NCBI GenBank assembly: GCA_030592145.1
Contig: JAUVKJ010000041.1
Location: 1-9,769 of the forward strand
Length of the DNA stretch: 9,769 bases
Reading direction: 5' to 3'
DNA from: Bacteroides sp.
GTDB taxonomy: Bacteria; Bacteroidota; Bacteroidia; Bacteroidales; SM23-62
The position numbers and the translations under genes were made by a program. The notes below the pieces were generated by a model. The model worked only from the letters and a program-made list of their open reading frames with translations, searched no databases and was not told the origin of the DNA. Positions 1 through 6,764 of the stretch are shown here, one piece after another. The number at the start of each line of letters is the position of its first letter. Position 1 is the first letter of the stretch.

Positions 1-1
1 C

Positions 2-106
2 GGCGAATGTATTAAAATCTCTCCTCCCCTTGTTATTAGCAAAGAGGCTTTAATTGAAGGCATTAATGTTCTGGAAGAGGCTTGTGACGAAATTTTAGGA
101 AAATAA
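2..106 (+). CDS. Class III PLP-dependent aminotransferase, C-terminal end only
   Basis: Only the last 34 codons are visible; the frame is open to the left edge and ends with TAA at 104-106. The peptide begins GECIKISPPLVISKEAL and ends in an amphipathic helix (EGINVLEEACDEILGK). In class III (ornithine/GABA/acyl-lysine type) aminotransferases the protein ends with a small-domain strand reading roughly 'hRhxPPLxIoxEEhxxhhxhLxxAL', and this tail matches it well (family knowledge). Such enzymes move an amino group between an amine or amino acid and a keto compound using pyridoxal phosphate in the cytoplasm. The catalytic lysine and PLP-binding part lie outside the window, so the substrate subgroup cannot be judged. 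The next gene starts 3 bases after the stop, so the two are almost certainly cotranscribed. Confidence 0.72.
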   Translation, partial: GECIKISPPLVISKEALIEGINVLEEACDEILGK

Positions 107-109
107 GAT

Positions 110-1393
110 ATGGCAGCACAGAATTCACTAAATCCACTGGATGTTACAATAGTTGGCGGAGGTATGATCTCCCATGATCTGATTTTACCATCGGTTTATC
201 ACCTGCAGAGATCCGGCATTGTTAAAAACATTAATGTATGTTCGCTTGATTCTGCTCCTTTGAATGATTTAAAAAGGAGCGCCATGATCCGGCAGGCATT
301 TCCTGACCAGGATTTTGTGGCAAGTCCCCCTCTGTCCGAACCTGAGAATAAGAAATTCCCGGATCTGTACAAGGAGGTAATTGCAGGCATGAAGCCCCGT
401 CAGGTCGTCATTGTAGCCATGCCCGATCAGCTTCATTATGGGGTAGTTCTTGAAGCCCTGAAAAACGAGCAGCACATCTTATGTGTGAAACCCCTTGTGC
501 TGAAATACGAGCAGACCGTGGAGATTGAAAAAATAGCATATGAAAAGGGGCTCTTTATCGGGGTTGAGTACCATAAACGATTTGACGGCAGGTCATTAAT
601 GGCTAAAAAGGGCTATGAACTGAAACAGTTTGGTGAATTTACTATGGGTGAAGCAAAAATGATTGAACCTTATTTTTACAGATCATCAAACTTTCAGAAC
701 TGGTTCACATGCGACAAAACAGATCCCTTTGTGTATGTTGGATGCCATTATGTTGATCTGGTATACTTTATTACTGGTTTGAAACCCGTTGAAGTTTCAG
801 TATCGGGCATTAAAGGTAAATTCCCCAATGGTAATGAAGGTTATATGTGGGCTAATGGCAGGGTCCGTTTTGAAAACGGTGCTTTGTTATCGGTAACGGA
901 TGGTTTGGGATATCCTGATGAAGGAGCAGGAAGCAATGAACAAAACCTGCAAATGTTTTTTGAAGGTGATGGTAAAACAGGCATGATAAAACATGATGAT
1001 CATTACAGAGGGGTGCAGCACGCTTATCTGGACGGGATAGGATGTGCCGGATCAAGTTTTAATTTTGTAAGCCCTGATTTTTTCCAGCTGGTTCCATGGG
1101 AAGGCGAGGGACTCAAACCAATAGGATATGGTTATGAGTCAGTTTCAGCTACCATTAATATGGCTCATAAAATTGAAAAGGAAGTACTTGCATTATCAAG
1201 TAATGAATCTCTTGATAAAAGGCGGCAAATGATTAAAGATGTTGATAAAAAGGGAATTATTGCAACACCTGCTAACAGCTTTATAAATGAATTGGTAGTT
1301 GAAGCAGCGCGTCTTTCAATACTGAATGACGGGGATATGGTTACTATTGAATATGGTCAGAATCCGCATATAGAACTTCGTAACAGAAAATAA
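110..1393 (+). CDS. Gfo/Idh/MocA-family NAD(P)-dependent oxidoreductase
   Basis: This 427-residue protein has an N-terminal Rossmann fold starting with strand VTIVGGG (glycines 16-18), the dinucleotide-binding turn of the family. Further on are the lysine motif CVKPL with K127 (the EKP motif), a YHKRFDGR segment around H155, and GCHYVDL with H213 and D216, which matches the family's catalytic GxHxxD region. No signal peptide is seen, so it is cytoplasmic. Family members oxidise or reduce a hydroxyl/keto group of sugars, cyclitols or related compounds with NAD(P). The usual glutamate of EKP is valine here. The protein is longer than the common 330-390 residues, with an extended C-terminal part. 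The ATG at 110 is chosen because the Rossmann strand begins 11 residues later. It follows the aminotransferase by 3 bases and precedes the amidohydrolase by 10, so it belongs to the same operon. The substrate is unknown. Confidence 0.88.
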   Translation: MAAQNSLNPLDVTIVGGGMISHDLILPSVYHLQRSGIVKNINVCSLDSAPLNDLKRSAMIRQAFPDQDFVASPPLSEPENKKFPDLYKEVIAGMKPRQVVIVAMPDQLHYGVVLEALKNEQHILCVKPLVLKYEQTVEIEKIAYEKGLFIGVEYHKRFDGRSLMAKKGYELKQFGEFTMGEAKMIEPYFYRSSNFQNWFTCDKTDPFVYVGCHYVDLVYFITGLKPVEVSVSGIKGKFPNGNEGYMWANGRVRFENGALLSVTDGLGYPDEGAGSNEQNLQMFFEGDGKTGMIKHDDHYRGVQHAYLDGIGCAGSSFNFVSPDFFQLVPWEGEGLKPIGYGYESVSATINMAHKIEKEVLALSSNESLDKRRQMIKDVDKKGIIATPANSFINELVVEAARLSILNDGDMVTIEYGQNPHIELRNRK

Positions 1394-1403
1394 AATAAGC
1401 ACC

Positions 1404-3134
1404 ATGCCTAAACAATTTTTTTTAAACGTTATTTTCCTTGCTGTTGTGCTGGCATCATGCACCGACAGCTATGACGCCGATACCATTTTATTTAACGGTA
1501 AGGTTATTACTGTTGATAAGGATTTCACAATAGCTGAAGCAGTTGCAATAAAAGGTGACAGGGTTATAAGGGTGGGTTCCAGTGTTGAAATTCGTAAGTT
1601 ATCCGGCCCGAATACAAAAAAGATTGACCTTCACGGGAAAACCGTTTTACCGGGATTGATCGATGCGCATCTTCACCCTCTGATGGCTGCAGTAAGTGAA
1701 TTATCTGAAGAAATTCCCGATGTGCATACACTCCGGGAATTGCTGGAGTATATTAAGCAGCAGGCAGAAGAAAAAGAAAAAGGCGAGTGGATAATTCATC
1801 CCAAGTTTTTTCCGACAAGAATAAAAGAAATGCGGCAACCCACAAAAGATGAGCTCGACCTTGTAGCACCGGATCACCCGGTATTTTTAAACGGCAGTTA
1901 TGGCGGAATGATTAATTCCTGTGCATTGCGCAACTCCGGTATTGACAGGAATACAAAACATCCCGGTATTTTAAAGGACCCTGAGACCGGTGAGCCAAAC
2001 GGGATTCTTCGATCGTCGGCGTTCAAACTGATAAAGAAGACCATGCCTGTCCGGACTATATCTTACGAGCAGGAGCTGGATGCCCTGGAGAAGATGATCA
2101 GGCGTTATAACCAGGTAGGTCTTACGGGTATTACAGACGCCACCCAGACCACTCAGGCCGGGATACGGAAATATCTTGATCTTAAGAATCAGAACCGGCT
2201 GCCAATCAGGATTAACCTGACTGTCCGGACACCGGATTACGAATCGCGTGAGCAATTTTTAGATGAATTGATTAACATGGGATTTTACAGTCCCTTCGGC
2301 GATGAATGGGTAAAAATATGCCAGCTGAAAACAAGTATAGACGGCGGCATTCTGACCGGAACGGCATATCTTCGCCAGCCATGGGGACTGAAGGCTAAAG
2401 AAATTTACGGCATTGATGACCCCGGGTATCGTGGAATACTGATAATCAGTAAAGATGAATTATTCGGGAAGGTTTCCGCTGCGAATGAAACAGGCTGGAA
2501 AATGACCGCTCATGTTACCGGCGGGGGAGGGGTTGACCTGTTTCTGGATGCTTATGAAAATGCAAACCGGGAGGCATCCATTAAGGAGAAACGTCACTCA
2601 ATAATTCATGGCAACTTTTTCACCCGTGATGCCATTGATCGTTGCGCAGCAATGGGAATAATATCCGATATGCAGCCGGCCTGGTTTTATAAGGATGCAG
2701 ATGCGATGAAATACATCCTCGGTGAAGAACGCATTAAAACCTTCCTGCCCGCCAGATCAATGATCGAAAAAGGAATGATTCTTAACGGAGGTTCAGACCA
2801 TATGGTGAAATTTGATTCGTACAGTTCAACCAATCCCTATAATCCGTTTCTTGGAATGTGGGTCCTGATTACCAGGACCACTGAAAGAGGAACGGTCATA
2901 TGTGCTGATGAAGCTATCAGCAGGAAAGAAGCACTGAAAATGTATACCATCAATAACGCCTACGGCACCTTTGATGAAGAAATTAAGGGATCAATCGAGC
3001 CCGGTAAACTGGCAGATATGATTGTAATCTCAACGGACTATTTAACTTGTCCGGTAGACAGTATACGGTACATTCAGGTAGAACAAACTATTTTGGGAGG
3101 CGATATTGTTTACAGTTTTTATGACAAAATTTAA
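1404..3134 (+). CDS. Lipoprotein amidohydrolase, YtcJ/Amidohydro_3 type
   Basis: The 576-residue protein begins with a lipoprotein signal peptide: K3, a hydrophobic stretch at residues 5-17, and lipobox L16-A17-S18-C19. The mature protein should therefore be lipid-anchored in the envelope. The rest is a TIM-barrel metal-dependent hydrolase. It has a composite-domain strand (TILFNGKVITVD), GLIDAHLHP with metal ligands H89 and H91, a LKTSIDGG segment where K309 aligns with the bridging carboxylated lysine of the family, and H370 (MTAHVTG). These are followed by H398/H402 (HSIIHGN), D465 in GGSDH, and a C-terminal EALKMYTINNA...GSIEPGKLADMIVI segment. Residue roles come from family knowledge. 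Amidohydro_3 enzymes hydrolyse amide or N-acyl bonds; the substrate is not predictable. Most YtcJ relatives lack an export signal, so envelope location is a distinctive point. Its place before an SSS symporter suggests it processes a compound before import. An 8-T run at 1426-1433 lies in the signal-peptide codons. Confidence 0.88.
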   Translation: MPKQFFLNVIFLAVVLASCTDSYDADTILFNGKVITVDKDFTIAEAVAIKGDRVIRVGSSVEIRKLSGPNTKKIDLHGKTVLPGLIDAHLHPLMAAVSELSEEIPDVHTLRELLEYIKQQAEEKEKGEWIIHPKFFPTRIKEMRQPTKDELDLVAPDHPVFLNGSYGGMINSCALRNSGIDRNTKHPGILKDPETGEPNGILRSSAFKLIKKTMPVRTISYEQELDALEKMIRRYNQVGLTGITDATQTTQAGIRKYLDLKNQNRLPIRINLTVRTPDYESREQFLDELINMGFYSPFGDEWVKICQLKTSIDGGILTGTAYLRQPWGLKAKEIYGIDDPGYRGILIISKDELFGKVSAANETGWKMTAHVTGGGGVDLFLDAYENANREASIKEKRHSIIHGNFFTRDAIDRCAAMGIISDMQPAWFYKDADAMKYILGEERIKTFLPARSMIEKGMILNGGSDHMVKFDSYSSTNPYNPFLGMWVLITRTTERGTVICADEAISRKEALKMYTINNAYGTFDEEIKGSIEPGKLADMIVISTDYLTCPVDSIRYIQVEQTILGGDIVYSFYDKI

Positions 3135-3143
3135 CAACAAATC

Positions 3144-3377
3144 ATGCATATGCAAAGTAAAAAGATTATCTGGGGATTAACCCTGATCACCCTTTTCATT
3201 CTATCGGTTCTTGTTTTCACTCCCCTGGTCATCCCGAAAGGGATATTTACACCGGAATTGTTCGGACTGCCGTATACGCTCTGGGTAGGTATGCTGGTAT
3301 ATTTTTTCTTTTTCTTGCTGATTATTATCGGCGTATCAGTTCACTCAAAAATATTCAGGGAGGAAGAAAATGATTAA
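3144..3377 (+). CDS. Small two-helix membrane protein, DUF3311-like symporter partner
   Basis: This 77-residue protein has a basic N-terminus, a hydrophobic segment at about residues 8-30, a short loop, the motif FGLP at 40-43, a second hydrophobic segment at about 45-65, and a charged tail (FREEEND). Size, topology and a 'P...FGLP...W' loop resemble the small DUF3311/DUF997 proteins encoded directly upstream of SSS-family symporters in other bacteria (family knowledge; the match is by eye and not certain). Its stop codon lies inside the symporter gene: the ATG of the symporter at 3370 overlaps the last 8 bases, so translation is probably coupled and the two proteins may form a complex. A second in-frame ATG at 3150 would shorten it by two residues; neither start has a clear Shine-Dalgarno sequence. 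It is probably an accessory subunit in the inner membrane. Confidence 0.72.
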   Translation: MHMQSKKIIWGLTLITLFILSVLVFTPLVIPKGIFTPELFGLPYTLWVGMLVYFFFFLLIIIGVSVHSKIFREEEND

Positions 3378-4782
3378 GTGGTTCTGGATATTCAGTATTG
3401 GTTTTGTTCTTCTGCTGGTTTTTGTCTCTTTAAAAGCCATAAGAAAGAATAAGAGTATAGATGATTTTATGCTTGCCGGTTCAAACATTGGTGCTTTGCT
3501 GGGGATATTAACATACGCGGCTGCTCTGTTCAGTGCATTTATTTTCATCGGGGTTCCTGATTTTTTCAGGGTTCATGGTGTCGGCGCCTGGATATTTCTT
3601 CCCGTCGCTGACGGGGTAATGTTCTTCATGATGTTCTGGTTTGGATTTCAACTGCGGAAAAAGGCTCGTGAGGTTGGTTACAAGGGTATGGCCGGTATGA
3701 TGTCCAGGATTTTCGAAACCAGGTGGGCAGGTTATGTTGTATTTATAGCCGCTTTTATTTTTTTGATTCCTTACGTTGCCATACAGATACGGGGCATCTC
3801 GATGTTTTTCACTGCCATATTCCCGAATGCGCTGCCGCCTTACGGATGGGCAATTGTTATTATCGGGGTAATGATCATTTACAGTGAAATCGGCGGACTG
3901 AAAGCCATTATTTTCAGTGATGCCATTCAGGCTGTATTATTGCTTACCGTTCTTGCCATTATCGGATACAATTCAGTACGTTATTTTGGCAATGTCAAAG
4001 AACTCTTTGATCAGGTTCAGCAAGTCGATGCCTCTCTTTTATCTGTCCCCGGGCCAAAAAACCTGTTTACAGTACAATTCCTGCTTGCATCTTTCCTTGC
4101 CATTATTTTATTACCGGTGACACAACCCCAGTTTTCGTCCCGTATCGTGATCATGAAGAACATGAAAGAAACCTACAAGATGGCGGCAGGTGTCGGACTG
4201 ATTGCGATTGTCGTATTTATTGCAACCGCCCTGATCGGCATGTCCGGTGCTGTTAGATATCCCGGGTTACCCACACAGGAATTTATTCAGAATGCCCTTT
4301 TATTCGATCAGGCCGGAGTCATTGCCGCCCTTGCAATTGTGGGTTTGTTCGCCGCAGTTCTTTCAACCTCGAATGCACAGTTATTTGCCCTTGGTTCAGA
4401 GTTCAGGTCATTACTGAGCCGTGATGAAAAGACAAACTTCAGATGGACAAAAATTGCACTGTTTGTATTTGCCTTGATTGTTTTTGTATTTTCCACTCAG
4501 ATGAGCGATGAGCTGGTATTGCTGGCAAGAATGAGCTTTGCAGGAACTTCCATGATTGCTCCCATTATCATTGTCGGAGTAATATCAAAAAGAAAACCCG
4601 GAATTGAGATTATTGTGTTTTCCTGCATGTCCCTGATCGTATTTCTGCTTACACTTTTCAACCTGATACCATCTGTGCTCTATAATATGAGGGTCGATTT
4701 AAGCTTGCACACACTGTTGTTTTTTATATCGATTCTTTCAATATTTATTCGAAAAACGCATATAAAAGTAAGCAAAACGTAA
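3370..4782 (+). CDS. Sodium:solute symporter (SSS family)
   Basis: The 470-residue polytopic inner-membrane protein has roughly 12-13 hydrophobic segments. N-terminal features include the charged IDDFMLAGSNIG segment before helix 2, typical of SSS carriers. The family signature appears as GGLKA (175-179) followed by FSDAIQAVLL. The later helix LFAAVLSTSNAQL carries S332-T333-S334, aligned with the serine/threonine pair that binds sodium (Na2 site) in PutP and vSGLT. The family couples sodium entry to uptake of sugars, amino acids, vitamins or carboxylates; the substrate here is unknown. The gene overlaps the preceding small membrane protein by 8 bases. It ends the cassette with the aminotransferase, oxidoreductase and amidohydrolase, which suggests it imports the compound that those enzymes act on. 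No intrinsic terminator with a T-run follows. Confidence 0.9.
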   Translation: MIKWFWIFSIGFVLLLVFVSLKAIRKNKSIDDFMLAGSNIGALLGILTYAAALFSAFIFIGVPDFFRVHGVGAWIFLPVADGVMFFMMFWFGFQLRKKAREVGYKGMAGMMSRIFETRWAGYVVFIAAFIFLIPYVAIQIRGISMFFTAIFPNALPPYGWAIVIIGVMIIYSEIGGLKAIIFSDAIQAVLLLTVLAIIGYNSVRYFGNVKELFDQVQQVDASLLSVPGPKNLFTVQFLLASFLAIILLPVTQPQFSSRIVIMKNMKETYKMAAGVGLIAIVVFIATALIGMSGAVRYPGLPTQEFIQNALLFDQAGVIAALAIVGLFAAVLSTSNAQLFALGSEFRSLLSRDEKTNFRWTKIALFVFALIVFVFSTQMSDELVLLARMSFAGTSMIAPIIIVGVISKRKPGIEIIVFSCMSLIVFLLTLFNLIPSVLYNMRVDLSLHTLLFFISILSIFIRKTHIKVSKT

Positions 4783-4815
4783 AAGCCGGATGCTATCCCT
4801 GCCGGAAAACCGGAT

Positions 4816-4908
4816 ATGATTCCTGAAATAATTGCCTTTGATAATGATGTGTTCGGGGCGGTCCGGATCTTGGATAAACCATTGACATTCAGATTATACT
4901 ATCGATAG
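4816..4908 (+). other. 30-codon frame in the intergenic gap, possible gene relic
   Basis: An ATG at 4816 opens a frame of 30 codons ending in TAG at 4906-4908. The peptide starts MIPEIIAFDNDVFGAVRIL. The pattern 'F-D-N-x-x-F-G-x-V-R' resembles the first strand of BRO-N/antirepressor-type proteins, but the following part diverges and the frame stops early. It is in frame with the symporter stop codon at 4780-4782, so stop readthrough would extend the symporter by 41 residues. It could equally be chance; there is no ribosome binding site and no second conserved block. The call is very uncertain and is listed only so the gap is not left unexplained. Confidence 0.15.
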
Positions 4909-4913
4909 AATAA
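4894..4913. promoter_or_regulatory. Operator-like 20-base palindrome upstream of mtlD
   Basis: The two half-sites TTATACTATC and GATAGAATAA pair at 9 of 10 positions, with a single A-A mismatch at 4898/4909. The core CTATCGATAG at 4899-4908 is a perfect palindrome. The site ends 15 bases before the TTG start at 4929, in the only gap over 100 bases in the window, where a regulator of the dehydrogenase gene could bind. Chance alone would give about 0.3 such dyads in a window this size with even base composition, so the position is the main argument. No recognisable -35/-10 or Bacteroidota TTTG / TAnnTTTG pair could be placed with confidence. Confidence 0.3.
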
Positions 4914-4928
4914 AATGCCTTATCACCA

Positions 4929-6116
4929 TTGAAAAAGCTCGTACAGTTCGGAGCCGGTAAAATAGGCCGTTCATTCATTGCCCAGGTGTTTGGACGCGCA
5001 GGCTACGAGGTGGTCTTTGTTGACATCAGCCCGGAGATCATTCGTGCCCTGAATGAGTTTAACGCTTATGATGTAATCATTAAGGGAGAAACCACAGAAA
5101 GAATCACCATAAAACATGTCCGCGGAGTCTATGCAGGGGATCAGGAAAAAATTGCCGGGGAAATCGCGGATGCTGATATCCTGGCTGTCTCTGTTGGTAA
5201 AAATGCTATTCCGGGTATCGTCAAAACACTGGCAGAGGGATTACTGGAAAGAAGAAATAAGCATGGTAATTATGCCCTTGACATAATTTTGGCTGAGAAT
5301 ATGAAAGATGCTGCCCGGTTTATGAAAAATGAGCTTCTGAAATACCTGCCCCCGGAGTATCCGTTCGAAAAGCTCGTGGGACTGGTAGAGACCAGTATTG
5401 GCAAGATGGTGCCCATCATGAGCCGGAAAGACACAGAGGAAAATATCCTGCAGGTCTTTGCAGAACCTTATAATAGCCTGATCGTTGACCGGAAGGCATT
5501 TAAAAATCCCATTCCCGGGATAGAAGACCTGGCTCCGAAAGAAAACATAGCTGCCTGGGTCGACAGGAAATTGTTTATCCATAATCTCGGGCATGCCGCT
5601 GCCGCCTGGTATGGCTATTTATCCAATCCCGGGGCAATTTACATCTACGAGGTTCTGGCTGACAGAAAGGTAAATGATTTTGTGTGGAATGTCATGCAGC
5701 AATCATCCGCCATCCTGTGCAAAACCTATCCGGGCGAATTTACCCCCGGGAAACTATTAGATCATATAGATGATTTACTGTACAGGTTTCAGAACAGATC
5801 TCTGGGAGATACAATGTTCAGGGTTGGATGTGACCTGCACCGGAAACTTGCAGCAGATGACCGTATGGTCTATCCCTTGAAAAAGGGATACCAGATAAGA
5901 ATGCCGGTGGATAAAATATTATATGCCCTTGTTTGCGGAATTTATTTCAGGGCCAGAGATGAAAAAGGGGAATACTATCCGGAGGATGAAAGGTTTTTTA
6001 AGCGTTATAAAAATGATATAAAGAAGGTGATGACTGAAGTATGTGGCTTTGATGAAAACAGAGAATCCGGTATTATTAATGAAGCTGTTAATCTTAATAT
6101 TGAGTTAAAAGGATGA
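4929..6116 (+). CDS. mtlD: Mannitol-1-phosphate 5-dehydrogenase
   Basis: The 395-residue cytoplasmic enzyme belongs to the polyol-specific long-chain dehydrogenase family. The N-terminus MKKLVQFGAGKIGRSFIAQ matches the start of MtlD proteins, with the GAGxIGRxF NAD-binding turn. The catalytic signature K-x4-N-x2-H is seen as K214, N219 and H222 in KLFIHNLGH. The reaction interconverts D-mannitol 1-phosphate and fructose 6-phosphate with NAD(H). Length is close to the 382 residues of the E. coli enzyme. The start is TTG: the upstream in-frame stop (TAA at 4911-4913) leaves no ATG, and the TTG gives the exact family N-terminus. A five-codon frame (ATG at 4915, stop TGA at 4930-4932) overlaps the TTG, so initiation may be coupled. 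No mannitol PTS or transport gene is nearby, so the direction (catabolism or mannitol synthesis) is open. Related altronate or fructuronate reductases are less likely given the N-terminal match. Confidence 0.87.
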   Translation: MKKLVQFGAGKIGRSFIAQVFGRAGYEVVFVDISPEIIRALNEFNAYDVIIKGETTERITIKHVRGVYAGDQEKIAGEIADADILAVSVGKNAIPGIVKTLAEGLLERRNKHGNYALDIILAENMKDAARFMKNELLKYLPPEYPFEKLVGLVETSIGKMVPIMSRKDTEENILQVFAEPYNSLIVDRKAFKNPIPGIEDLAPKENIAAWVDRKLFIHNLGHAAAAWYGYLSNPGAIYIYEVLADRKVNDFVWNVMQQSSAILCKTYPGEFTPGKLLDHIDDLLYRFQNRSLGDTMFRVGCDLHRKLAADDRMVYPLKKGYQIRMPVDKILYALVCGIYFRARDEKGEYYPEDERFFKRYKNDIKKVMTEVCGFDENRESGIINEAVNLNIELKG

Positions 6117-6139
6117 ACTATCGTGTTCTCCATTAAATT

Positions 6140-6721
6140 ATGTTTCAGTCCACCATCGATAGAGAAGAATTGAACAAGCTTCCGCTGGAAGCTTTTGAGG
6201 GAGAGATCCATCTGATCGATTCGCCGGCAGATGTAAAAAAGTACCTTCCGGTCCTGCGGAGGGAAGCCGTGCTCGGTTTTGATACAGAAACCCGGCCTGC
6301 TTTCAGGAAGGGCCGAAGGAACGTGATTTCACTTCTGCAGTTTTCCACGCAGTTTCATGCATTCCTTATTCGTATTGCATCCGTTGGCCTCCCGGATGAA
6401 CTGATCCGCCTGATGGAGGATGACCGCATTCTTAAAGTGGGTGCCGCGGTACATGATGATCTGATCGAATTAAATGCTGTCAGGCCTTTCAAAGCGGAAG
6501 AATTCCTGGACCTGCAGAAATATGTCGGGGCATTCGGCATCGGGAGCAAGGGACTTACCAAGCTGGCAGGGATCGTGCTTGGATTCAGGATCTCCAAATC
6601 CCAGCAGCTTTCCAACTGGGATGCTGAAGTTCTCACCGAAGCCCAGATGCGGTATGCAGCCACCGATGCCTGGGTATGCTATCGGATCTACAAGGAACTT
6701 CAAAAGCAAAAGCAGGGATGA
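6140..6721 (+). CDS. 3'-5' exonuclease domain protein (DEDDy, RNase D-like)
   Basis: The 193-residue protein consists of one DEDD exonuclease domain. Motif I is FDTETRPAF with D48 and E50, motif II is AAVHDDLIEL with D106/D107, and motif III is YAATDAW with Y172 and D176, the Y-x3-D spacing that defines the DEDDy subclass (RNase D, WRN exonuclease). All metal-binding acidic residues are present, so it should be active. Such enzymes remove nucleotides from the 3' end of RNA or DNA using two metal ions. It lacks the HRDC domains of full RNase D, so it is a stand-alone domain of the type often labelled '3'-5' exonuclease domain-containing protein 2'. It begins 23 bases after mtlD and ends 43 bases before the rRNA methyltransferase. 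The latter neighbour hints at a role in RNA processing, but the substrate is not shown. Confidence 0.88.
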   Translation: MFQSTIDREELNKLPLEAFEGEIHLIDSPADVKKYLPVLRREAVLGFDTETRPAFRKGRRNVISLLQFSTQFHAFLIRIASVGLPDELIRLMEDDRILKVGAAVHDDLIELNAVRPFKAEEFLDLQKYVGAFGIGSKGLTKLAGIVLGFRISKSQQLSNWDAEVLTEAQMRYAATDAWVCYRIYKELQKQKQG

Positions 6722-6764
6722 AAGAACAGGTGACAACCGTACACTAAAATAATAATACTTGCAG

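Noticed and set aside
1426..1433. Run of eight T within the signal-peptide codons as a phase-variation tract
   Set aside because: Eight bases is short for slippage, Phe/Leu codons are expected in a signal peptide, and no other sign of phase variation is present.
4802..4813. CCGG-AAAA-CCGG hairpin after the symporter gene as a terminator
   Set aside because: The stem is only four pairs, the flanking bases do not pair, and no T-run follows, so it does not meet the pattern of an intrinsic terminator.
4783..4866. Three CCGGAT copies (near 4786, 4810 and 4862) as a repeat or binding array
   Set aside because: A six-base word with irregular spacing in a short gap is too weak to call a repeat array.
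4883..4900. TTGACA followed by TATACT as a sigma-70 promoter upstream of mtlD
   Set aside because: The two hexamers are only 7 bases apart, not about 17, and Bacteroidota use a different promoter consensus.
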